Source: Cohnella pontilimi (GTDB lineage Bacteria; Bacillota; Bacilli; Paenibacillales; Paenibacillaceae). From it: a stretch of 36,586 bases of DNA. Where the stretch lies: NCBI RefSeq assembly GCF_005049045.1, contig NZ_SUPK01000014.1:1-36586 (forward strand). Reading direction: 5' to 3'. The notes below the pieces were generated by a model. It was not told where the DNA came from, made no database searches, and saw only the letters and a list, made by a program, of their open reading frames with translations. The translations under genes and the position numbers were made by a program. This document shows, piece by piece, positions 30,576 through 36,586 of the stretch (the stretch's first letter is position 1; each line of letters begins with the position of its first letter).

Positions 30576-31184
30576 ATGAACGAATGGGAGCAGTCCCGCC
30601 ACAACCGCTACGAGCCGGAGTATCCGCCGGGTTATCCGCAAGATCCGCGGCTTCCGGTCCGCAAGAAAAGCAAATGGGCAGCCGGGCTCCTGGCCTTCTT
30701 CATACCCGGCATCGGGCATTTCTATTTAGGTCTTATGGCCAAAGGCATCGCAATCATGCTGCTGATCGCCTTGGATATTTGCGCGATCGTATATGCCGGC
30801 ACCAACCATCTCAGCCCTCTCGTGATCGTTCTTCTCAGCCTCATGTTGCCGATTCTTTATTTCTATAATTTGTTCGATGCCTTGCAAAGTACGGAAGCCA
30901 TCAATGACCGGCGGCTTCTGCCCGGTTGGGCGCCCGGAGTGCATGGCATGCAAGAGCAATCTATGCACGGACAACCTGCCGCCGGCACTCCCGGCGGCGC
31001 ACGGAATATGTCGCCAACGGGCCTGGTCTTGTTGGCAGGCGCCGGCGTGATACTGGTCCTGGCTGCGGATATGCGTTGGACCCATTGGCTCTTTAAGTCT
31101 ACCGGCACAATGATCGGCGCCGTTGTGCTCATCGGTGCAGGCATCGGCTTATGGTTCTGGGAAACGCGGGGGCAGTCCAAATGA
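30576..31184 (+). CDS. TM2-like membrane protein
   Basis: The 202-residue protein has a Pro/Tyr-rich soluble N-terminus (~1-33), then a TM2-type pair of helices with LLAFFIPGIGHFYLGLMAKG (~39-58) and a second hydrophobic pair (~64-105). A Gly/Pro linker leads to two further membrane segments (~143-165, ~172-195). The PG.G.FYLG turn is typical of TM2 proteins. Function unknown; TM2 proteins often occur with envelope-stress proteins. The ATG at 30576 follows CGGAGGAG. Its stop overlaps the next start (ATGA). Confidence 0.75.
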   Translation: MNEWEQSRHNRYEPEYPPGYPQDPRLPVRKKSKWAAGLLAFFIPGIGHFYLGLMAKGIAIMLLIALDICAIVYAGTNHLSPLVIVLLSLMLPILYFYNLFDALQSTEAINDRRLLPGWAPGVHGMQEQSMHGQPAAGTPGGARNMSPTGLVLLAGAGVILVLAADMRWTHWLFKSTGTMIGAVVLIGAGIGLWFWETRGQSK

Positions 31185-32323
31185 TCCGGGTCGGCCGGTA
31201 TACGGCTGCGCTCTCCATGATGGCCTTGGGTGTCGTATTGCTGCTCGGTCACTGGGGAGCCGTCGACGCCATGGCCATTTTGCGTGTCTGGTGGCCGGTT
31301 ATCGTGGTGGTGTTCGGCGTGGAACTGCTTATCGTGCAAGGCTTCTTCCGCAAGGAAGGCTCACGCGTTCGTCCGGCGTTCGGCGCCCTGTTCGGCGCTG
31401 CCGTTCTGTCCGGGTTTATCATTGTCGCGACGCAAGGAAGCGAGTCCCGGCTGTCTTGGCTGTCCCAATGGACGGACGGTGTGACGTGGTCGCTTTACGA
31501 CTCGGATCATGCGAAGTATTCGTTCGATAAAGAAATGACCGTAGTCCCTCCACTCCCTTCGGATGGAGTCCTCACCATCACCAATGTGAACGGCCGGGTC
31601 ATTTTGCAAAAAGGTCCGGTGCGGAATATCGAGGTTCGTACATCGGTTCACGTGAATGTCTCCGACCGAGCAAATGCCGAAGACATTTCGGGGAAATCCT
31701 ATGTGGAGATCAAAGGCGGTCGACAAACCGAAGTGATCGCGCATACGCAGCCTTACGGCATCGGGAAAATGCGCAAGCCCGGCATGGACATGACCGTGAT
31801 TTTCCCGGAGGATGGGATGCCTTCTTCGGTGAATGTAAAGGTTGTGAACGGAGAGATCCGGGTGGAGCAGCTGCCGGATTCCCGGGAGCTCGTGCTCGAT
31901 CTGAAAAACGGTGAAATTGGCGGACAGCGAATCGGAGGAACCTTGCGAGCCAAGGTCATCAACGGGGATGTGAAGCTGGCACAGCTTTCCGGGGACGCCA
32001 CCGTTGAAACGGTGAACGGAGATATCGTGCTGCAGGATGCCAATAAAGCGGTGTGGGCCAAGACGGTAAACGGGGATGTAGTGGTAAGAAGCCCCGTCGT
32101 CGGCGGAAATTGGACGATTGCGAGCACAGTCGGCGATATTTCGCTCTCTTGGCCCGAAACGGCCGGCGTGAACGTGAAAGCGACAACAGGGTATGGCCGC
32201 ATACGTTCGGATTGGACGCTGTCTCACGAAGAGCGAAGTGCGCAGGGCAAGCTGGGCAACGGAGCTTGGACGATTCGCGCCGACACGCAGGCCGACGTTT
32301 CGCTGAAGAGGCTTCAGCCTTGA
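31181..32323 (+). CDS. DUF4097 beta-repeat protein with LiaF-like membrane region
   Basis: A 380-residue protein. Two or three membrane segments lie at ~8-28, ~31-52 and ~68-86 in the style of LiaI/LiaF-like membrane regions. A long beta-solenoid-like domain follows (~125-375) built of short repeats such as TNVNGRV, VKVVNGEIRVEQLP, AKVINGDVKLAQL, VETVNGDIVLQD and AKTVNGDVVVRSP, the DUF4097 pattern. Such proteins are thought to work in envelope sensing or as bactofilin-like scaffolds; the precise role is unknown. The start overlaps the TM2-like gene by ATGA, so the two probably work together. Confidence 0.82.
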   Translation: MIRVGRYTAALSMMALGVVLLLGHWGAVDAMAILRVWWPVIVVVFGVELLIVQGFFRKEGSRVRPAFGALFGAAVLSGFIIVATQGSESRLSWLSQWTDGVTWSLYDSDHAKYSFDKEMTVVPPLPSDGVLTITNVNGRVILQKGPVRNIEVRTSVHVNVSDRANAEDISGKSYVEIKGGRQTEVIAHTQPYGIGKMRKPGMDMTVIFPEDGMPSSVNVKVVNGEIRVEQLPDSRELVLDLKNGEIGGQRIGGTLRAKVINGDVKLAQLSGDATVETVNGDIVLQDANKAVWAKTVNGDVVVRSPVVGGNWTIASTVGDISLSWPETAGVNVKATTGYGRIRSDWTLSHEERSAQGKLGNGAWTIRADTQADVSLKRLQP

Positions 32324-32341
32324 CGCGAGGCGTTTCTTCCA

Positions 32342-32370
32342 TTGACAGGTACGGTGACCGAACGTACAAT
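32342..32370 (+). promoter_or_regulatory. Consensus sigma-A promoter of perR
   Basis: TTGACA (32342-32347), a 17-base spacer, and TACAAT (32365-32370). The start would be near 32377, leaving a ~65-base leader with a hairpin. No TTATAAT-type Per box is seen in it. Confidence 0.85.
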
Positions 32371-32387
32371 GAGGCTAGCAACGGATG

Positions 32388-32414
32388 GAATTCCGGCGTT
32401 TTCGTCCGGAATTC
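32388..32414 (+). promoter_or_regulatory. Perfect inverted repeat in the perR leader
   Basis: GAATTCCGG (32388-32396) and CCGGAATTC (32406-32414) are a perfect 9-bp stem around a 9-base loop, between the predicted transcript start and the ribosome site. There is no T run, so it is not a terminator. It may be an RNA stem or an operator. Confidence 0.55.
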
Positions 32415-32443
32415 GCAAGTCAACAGGAAAGGCTGTGAAGAGC

Positions 32444-32875
32444 ATGGAAACCCGGGTCGAACACGCCGTGGACCAGCTCAAATCCAGCGGAGTCCGCATG
32501 ACCCCGCAGCGATACGCGATACTGGAATTTTTGATGGAGTCGCATATTCATCCCACGGCGGATGAGATTTTTCGCGCCTTGTCGCCGCAGTATCCCAGTT
32601 TGAGCGTGGCCACTGTATATAACAATTTGAAATTGTTCGTAGATGCCGGACTGGTGCGGGAATTAACCTATGGGGACGATTCCAGCCGGTTCGACGCGGA
32701 TTTGTCCGATCATTATCACGCCATTTGTACAGGGTGCGGCACGATGGTGGACTTCGAGCATCCGCCGGTCAAGGCGGTCGAGGAAGCCGCCGCGGTTTCC
32801 ACCGGGTTTCGTGTGCAGGGACACCGGATGGAGATTTACGGACTTTGCCCGACATGTGCGGATAAACGGAATTGA
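32444..32875 (+). CDS. perR: Peroxide-responsive repressor PerR
   Basis: The 143-residue Fur-family repressor closely matches B. subtilis PerR: VRMTPQRYAILEFL, HPTADEIF, SVATVYNNLKLF and LVRELTYGDDSSRFD in the winged-helix part. The metal sites follow: regulatory His37/His91/His93/Asp85/Asp104 equivalents (HPTADEI, FDADLSDHYHAIC, VDFEHP) and two zinc-binding pairs, CTGC and CPTC. It senses hydrogen peroxide through metal-catalysed oxidation of His residues. The ATG at 32444 follows AGGAAAGG (32425-32432). Its place beside ygzB and ygxA, interrupted only by a GH18 gene, supports PerR over Fur or Zur. Confidence 0.92.
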   Translation: METRVEHAVDQLKSSGVRMTPQRYAILEFLMESHIHPTADEIFRALSPQYPSLSVATVYNNLKLFVDAGLVRELTYGDDSSRFDADLSDHYHAICTGCGTMVDFEHPPVKAVEEAAAVSTGFRVQGHRMEIYGLCPTCADKRN

Positions 32876-32887
32876 TCGATTCGCCAT

Positions 32888-32922
32888 AGCGCGCGTGGAC
32901 AAACAACCTACGCGCGCTTTTT
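32888..32922 (+). terminator. Intrinsic terminator of perR
   Basis: AGCGCGCGT (32888-32896) pairs with ACGCGCGCT (32910-32918), followed by TTTT and further T-rich sequence. Confidence 0.9.
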
Positions 32923-33007
32923 GTTTGCATTTTTTCAGCAACTTCATACGACTCGGCGTCGTCAGATAACAAGAAGTCAGCAGTATATTAAACAGGGAGT
33001 GGAGCGA

Positions 33008-34747
33008 TTGACTACAGCTATGACACCCGCACCGCGGTATCGGAGGCGGCGATCCGGACGCTGGATCGGCGTCTTGTTACTCTTCATCGTCTCTGCCCTG
33101 GCCACGGCCTGGTGGGCTTGGAATTTGCCCAACTCACAGCATATTAGCCCCGAATACCGATCGGTACAGCATCCCATTATGACCGATGGAAAGTGGACCC
33201 AGGCTCAGGCTTTGGGGGAGGGCGACGGCTTGCAAATTCCGCTCGACGTCGGTCAGAAACTCATGGGGGACGGAATTTTATACGAGAAAAGCTCCGACTC
33301 TATCATTCTGACCACAGAGTCGCGGGTGCTTCATTTTAAAATAGGAGAACTGGACGGCACGATGAACCGTAAACCGTTCAACCTGCAATTCGCGGCGCAA
33401 AGCAAGGATGGAACGTTGTATTTGCCGCTTGCGCCCCTTGAACAATTGTTCGGCATTCAAGCCGAGACCGACCCGAGCACCGGAATCGTGACGCTGCTGA
33501 TGCCCGATCAAGCGATCCAGCGGGCGGAAATTCCGAAAGATTCGAAGAAGGGCGCTAAACTTCGGCAAGGACCGGACAAGCATGAGCCGATCGTCGCCGA
33601 CCTTGCACCTGGCACCGCGCTCAGGCTATGGGGCGAAAGCGAAGGTTGGTACCGGGCGCAATCCGCCTCGGGCGACATCGGATATGTGTCCCCAAAAGAC
33701 GCCGTTTTGCTCACCGTCGAGAAGGTGCCGTCCGCTGCAACCGAAAAATCCGAACCGTTCGTGGCTTGGAAGGCGGTCGGTCAGCGGATCAATCTTACGT
33801 GGGAAGCGGTGTACGACGTCAATCCGAAGCCCGCGAACATCGGAAAATTGGCCGGTGTGAACGTCGTAAGTCCGACCTGGTTCGAGCTCGTCGACGGTAA
33901 GGGGAACATCCGCAGCAAGGCGGACGCCTCTTATTCCCAGTGGTACCGGGACAAGGGGGTACAGGTGTGGGGATTGTTCGGCAACGGATTCGAGCCGGAA
34001 CGCACTCATCTTGCACTCGCGTCCTATGAATCGCGGCAGCGGATGATCCAGCAGATGCTGGCTTACGCGAAAACTTTCCGGCTGCAAGGCATCAACCTGG
34101 ATTTCGAGAACGTCAAAACCGAGGACAAAGACGAACTCGTACAATTCGTACGGGAGTTGACGCCGCTCGCGCATGAACAAAACCTGGTCGTCTCCATCGA
34201 TGTCACGCCGAAGTCCGGCAGCGAGTACTGGTCCGCTTTTCTGGACCGCGCCCGGCTTGGCCAGTCGGTCGATTTCATGATGCTGATGGCATACGACGAA
34301 CATTGGGCAACCAGTCCGACCGCGGGATCGGTTTCGTCGCTCGGCTGGACGGAGGAATCCGTTACGCGGATTTTGGAGGAAGACGGCGTTCCGGCGCGCA
34401 AGCTCATTTTAGGGATGCCTCTTTATACGCGGATATGGACGGAGAAACCGGATGGCAAAGGCGGCGTGAAAGTGAGCTCGAAAACGATGAGCATGCCCGC
34501 CGTGCGCGATCTTCTGGCCAAAAAGAAGCTGACTCCGACGTTATCCGCCGAAGACGGCCAACATTATGTCGAATTCCAAGACGGGGACACCACCCAGAAA
34601 ATTTGGATCGAAGACGAACGGTCTCTGCAAGCCCGGATTGAACTGGCCAAAAAATACGAGCTGGCCGGAGTCGCCACTTGGAGCCGGTATTTCGCTTCGC
34701 CGGATATATGGGAAGTCATGGACCACACGCTGCAAAGCCGGCCGTGA
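33008..34747 (+). CDS. Membrane-anchored GH18-family hydrolase with SH3 domain
   Basis: A 579-residue protein. A basic N-terminus (RYRRRRSGR) precedes one membrane segment (~20-42). A copper-amine-oxidase-N-like strand-rich domain (~60-170), then an SH3-like domain (~178-235, AKLRQGPDKHEPIVADL, then GWYRAQSASGDIGYV) lead to a GH18 barrel (~255-575). The barrel has FRLQGINLDFEN, with catalytic Glu at E367; the usual DGxDxDxE is relaxed to GINLDFE as in spore-type GH18 enzymes such as YaaH. It probably trims peptidoglycan or chitin-like glycan outside the membrane. The TTG at 33008 is preferred: GGGAG (32995-32999) is 8 bases away, while the ATG at 33020 is too far. Confidence 0.82.
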   Translation: MTTAMTPAPRYRRRRSGRWIGVLLLFIVSALATAWWAWNLPNSQHISPEYRSVQHPIMTDGKWTQAQALGEGDGLQIPLDVGQKLMGDGILYEKSSDSIILTTESRVLHFKIGELDGTMNRKPFNLQFAAQSKDGTLYLPLAPLEQLFGIQAETDPSTGIVTLLMPDQAIQRAEIPKDSKKGAKLRQGPDKHEPIVADLAPGTALRLWGESEGWYRAQSASGDIGYVSPKDAVLLTVEKVPSAATEKSEPFVAWKAVGQRINLTWEAVYDVNPKPANIGKLAGVNVVSPTWFELVDGKGNIRSKADASYSQWYRDKGVQVWGLFGNGFEPERTHLALASYESRQRMIQQMLAYAKTFRLQGINLDFENVKTEDKDELVQFVRELTPLAHEQNLVVSIDVTPKSGSEYWSAFLDRARLGQSVDFMMLMAYDEHWATSPTAGSVSSLGWTEESVTRILEEDGVPARKLILGMPLYTRIWTEKPDGKGGVKVSSKTMSMPAVRDLLAKKKLTPTLSAEDGQHYVEFQDGDTTQKIWIEDERSLQARIELAKKYELAGVATWSRYFASPDIWEVMDHTLQSRP

Positions 34748-34752
34748 GGCGC

Positions 34753-34790
34753 AAAAAAAAGCAGGACACGAGAGCCGTGTCCTGCTTTTT
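34753..34790. terminator. Convergent terminator between the GH18 gene and ygzB
   Basis: GCAGGACACG (34761-34770) pairs with CGTGTCCTGC (34776-34785), flanked by eight A on the left and TTTTT on the right. It works in both directions. Confidence 0.95.
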
Positions 34791-34812
34791 GCATTTTAAA
34801 GGATCGAAAAGA

Positions 34813-35154
34813 TTAAGATTCGACGCCCTCGGTCGCTTGCCCGGCGTTGAAGGTGAGAACGGTATGACAATACATGCAGCGATCGGTCTCGCCGAGCATT
34901 TTGGTGCGTTTGCCGCATTCCGGACATTCGATAACCGGCGCGCTGGTGGACAGCATGCCCACGTAAAAGTACACGGCCATGCTCACAGTACAAGCGATCA
35001 ACCCGATCACCATGAAGACGCCTGCGATTATTTTACCGATTTCACCGAACAACAAAATGCCGGCGGTACCGAATACCATCAATCCCATGCCGAGCAGTAC
35101 GAGCAACAGTCCCCATGTACGCATGGTCGAGATTTTGCTAGCTTTCCATTTCAT
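34813..35154 (-). CDS. ygzB: DUF2614 zinc-ribbon membrane protein YgzB
   Basis: The 113-residue protein matches B. subtilis YgzB in layout: SKISTMRTWGLLLVLLG, two membrane segments (~13-35 and ~40-65), VYFYVGMLSTSAPVIECPECG, and a zinc ribbon with CPEC and CMYC pairs (~77-96). Function unknown. It lies on the minus strand here, between the GH18 gene and ygxA. In B. subtilis it is the neighbour of perR, so the GH18 gene probably entered this interval or ygzB was kept through local change. Confidence 0.87.
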   Translation of the reverse strand: MKWKASKISTMRTWGLLLVLLGMGLMVFGTAGILLFGEIGKIIAGVFMVIGLIACTVSMAVYFYVGMLSTSAPVIECPECGKRTKMLGETDRCMYCHTVLTFNAGQATEGVES

Positions 35155-35324
35155 AGGTCACATGCTCCCATTCGCTTATGTTCCGTTTGACGTCCTTTTC
35201 TTGGTCTCTTGTCCGGCGGGGCAGGAAACCGGCAGGAGGTTGTAGAACTAGATTCTACTTGCCAAAAACATTATAGCCTACAATTTGAGGACAGGCCACC
35301 AGGCATCGTACAAAGGCAAGGAAA

Positions 35325-36239
35325 ATGCTTGATCGGGCGGTGAATGCGGTGAATGGATTAGATTCGAAAAAATGGTATTACCGGGACTGGTTCGCCGGGG
35401 AAGAAGGACTTGTCGGGCTATTGCTCGTTTCCGATCCGTACGCCTATCAACCGCAGATCCACGGCATGGACCGGCTCATTGTGGTGGTGAGGGAACAAGT
35501 AAACCCCGAGGAACAAACGGAACACTGGCTGCGGGACGATGTGCGGATTCAGGTGCGCCGGATAGAGCCGGCGGCGCTGGAACGCTGGGTGGCGAGCGGG
35601 GATCGAAAAGGGGTTCAATGGCTGGTGCAGGGCGACGTGTTGTCCGACCCGACCGGTTACCTTGAACGGCTGCGCCGGCGCTTGGAGGAATGGCCGCAGC
35701 TTCTTCGTGAGCAAAAGCTGCTTTGCGAGTTTTCGGGATTTATCGGCTCCTATTTATCGGCCAAACAAGATTTGAAGAACGGACAAGTGTTGGATTCTTA
35801 CAGCCAAGTGCTCGCGTCTCTTCATTATTGGGCGCGCATCGTGCTGGTCGAGGAAGGCATGCATCCGGAGTTGACGGTTTGGGAGCAGGTTCACCGGGTG
35901 AATCCCGGTATTTATAAATTGTACGAAGAGTTAACGGTTAGCCAGGAGACGTTGGAAAAACGGGTTCAGCTCGTGATCTTGGCGTGCGAATTTGCGGTGA
36001 TGACCAAAATGCGGGCCTCATGCGCGCTGCTGATCCGGCTGCTCGGCAGCCGGCACGAGCCTTGGACCGTGGCGCAGCTTCAGCAGGATCCACACTTGTT
36101 GGGATTGCCTCTCGACATGTCGCTGCTTTTGCGGAAGCTGGCCAAACGCGGCTGCATCCGCGAGCTCGCGAAGCCTGTCCGGGGGCATGGCGCGGCGAAG
36201 CTGGAGCTTCGGTACACGGCGTCGCAAGAACGAGCATAA
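35325..36239 (+). CDS. ygxA: YgxA-family nucleotidyltransferase-like protein
   Basis: A 304-residue protein matching the YgxA family found beside perR and ygzB in Bacillales. An N-terminal nucleotidyltransferase-like domain (~1-115, with LLLVSDPYAYQPQIHGMDRLIVV) lacks an obvious GS...D.D site, so catalysis is doubtful. A helical domain (~120-215, LASLHYWARIVLVEEG) and a winged-helix-like end (~225-300, LLRKLAKRGCIRELAKP) follow. AAAGG upstream of GAAAATG is the likely ribosome site. It is the last gene before the rrn operon. Confidence 0.82.
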   Translation: MLDRAVNAVNGLDSKKWYYRDWFAGEEGLVGLLLVSDPYAYQPQIHGMDRLIVVVREQVNPEEQTEHWLRDDVRIQVRRIEPAALERWVASGDRKGVQWLVQGDVLSDPTGYLERLRRRLEEWPQLLREQKLLCEFSGFIGSYLSAKQDLKNGQVLDSYSQVLASLHYWARIVLVEEGMHPELTVWEQVHRVNPGIYKLYEELTVSQETLEKRVQLVILACEFAVMTKMRASCALLIRLLGSRHEPWTVAQLQQDPHLLGLPLDMSLLLRKLAKRGCIRELAKPVRGHGAAKLELRYTASQERA

Positions 36240-36256
36240 AAACTTCGAATTCGGTG

Positions 36257-36285
36257 TTGACTCTGTGTGTCGATCTGTGTTAAAT
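36257..36285 (+). promoter_or_regulatory. rrn operon promoter P1
   Basis: TTGACT (36257-36262), a 17-base spacer, and TTAAAT (36280-36285). Tandem promoters are usual for rRNA operons; this is the upstream one. Confidence 0.75.
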
Positions 36286-36365
36286 TAGCTTTCGCCGTCT
36301 TAAAAGGGTTTATGCGGCGCGCAGCTTCCGAAAGCGGGCAAGCGAGCAAAGGAAAGAATTGGTCC

Positions 36366-36395
36366 TTGCATTGTAAGTAGCGGCTGTGATATATT
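36366..36395 (+). promoter_or_regulatory. rrn operon promoter P2
   Basis: TTGCAT (36366-36371), an 18-base spacer, and TATATT (36390-36395) within an AT-rich ATATATTATAAAA stretch. It lies ~110 bases after P1 and ~180 before 16S. Confidence 0.65.
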
Positions 36396-36399
36396 ATAA

Positions 36400-36574
36400 A
36401 AGTCGCCGTTGGGCGGCACGGTAAGAAAAGCGAGGCCGAAAAGTTATTCGAAGCCGAGCTGAATTGCTCCTTGAAAACTGAACATCGAGCGTAATACGGA
36501 CCCTGTCGTTTCATTTGAGACGATGGACAACGATTTAAAATTGAGCCATCATGGCTCTCTAATAAAGTTTCACC
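36400..36574 (+). other. rrn leader with antitermination-like box and hairpin
   Basis: The leader contains TGCTCCTTGAAAACTGAAC (36466-36484), a sequence common in Bacillales rrn leaders and spacers, and a perfect hairpin GAGCCAT-C-ATGGCTC (36543-36557) just before 16S. These are expected sites for antitermination and for processing of the precursor. Confidence 0.7.
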
Positions 36575-36586
36575 TTTATGGAGAGT
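36575..36586 (+). rRNA. 16S rRNA, first 12 bases only
   Basis: The last bases, TTTATGGAGAGT, match the usual 5' end of Bacillales 16S rRNA, which continues TTTGATCCTGGCTCAG. The gene is cut by the end of the window. Confidence 0.85.

Overview
The window looks like the chromosome of an endospore-forming, moderately GC-rich Bacillales bacterium, most likely a member of the Paenibacillaceae. The evidence is a YyaC-type sporulation protein, an intact sigY-yxlCDEFG operon, a YfkK/UPF0435 protein, gatCAB, and the order perR-ygzB-ygxA followed directly by a ribosomal RNA operon, which I recall from Bacillus subtilis. The last 12 bases match the 5' end of 16S rRNA, so the window stops at a repeated locus. 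No transposase, integrase, tRNA gene or CRISPR array was seen.

Layout. 1-1521: an AT-richer two-gene island encoding a TIR-domain protein with an uncharacterised C-terminal half and a small basic protein, flanked by terminators. 1575-4503: yfkK on the minus strand, then yyaC, an alpha/beta hydrolase and a methyltransferase. 4576-7354: a c-di-GMP module, with a membrane diguanylate cyclase, a class I c-di-GMP (GEMM-I) riboswitch with a terminator, and a PilZ receptor. 7399-10459: an O-antigen-ligase-like polymerase with TPRs, an Arg/Ser-rich protein and a small conserved unknown. 10544-11074: tandem 51-bp repeats and gene-free DNA. 11075-13633: a membrane-anchored cupredoxin, a DedA protein, a thioredoxin-like protein and a metallo-beta-lactamase-fold hydrolase. 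13666-19911: a compact Tad/Flp-pilus-like operon (CpaB, TadZ, TadA, TadB, TadC, two very short pilin-like proteins, two TadE-like proteins) behind a promoter and leader terminator. 19913-21536: an M24 peptidase and a small acidic protein. 21541-24853: intergenic repeats and the sigY operon behind a SigY-like promoter. 24958-26467: an IDEAL-domain protein and a minus-strand EAL protein. 26557-29930: gatCAB. 29956-32323: a GNAT acetyltransferase, a TM2-like protein and a DUF4097 protein. 32342-36586: perR, a GH18 hydrolase, ygzB, ygxA and the rrn promoters and leader.

Themes. Four elements concern c-di-GMP (cyclase, riboswitch, PilZ, EAL), and three of them are adjacent. Several operons are tightly packed with ATGA overlaps (hydrolase/methyltransferase, the pilus operon, yxlF/yxlG, TM2/DUF4097). 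Several genes are best started at TTG or GTG codons placed correctly after a Shine-Dalgarno sequence (TIR protein, cyclase, tadB, gatA, GH18). The parts least explained by known biology are the TIR/small-protein pair, the paired tiny pilins with the promoter-terminator leader of the pilus operon, the Arg/Ser-rich protein, and an intergenic repeat family found at two loci about 11 kb apart. All functional calls come from reading the sequence and recalling families; no database search was run.
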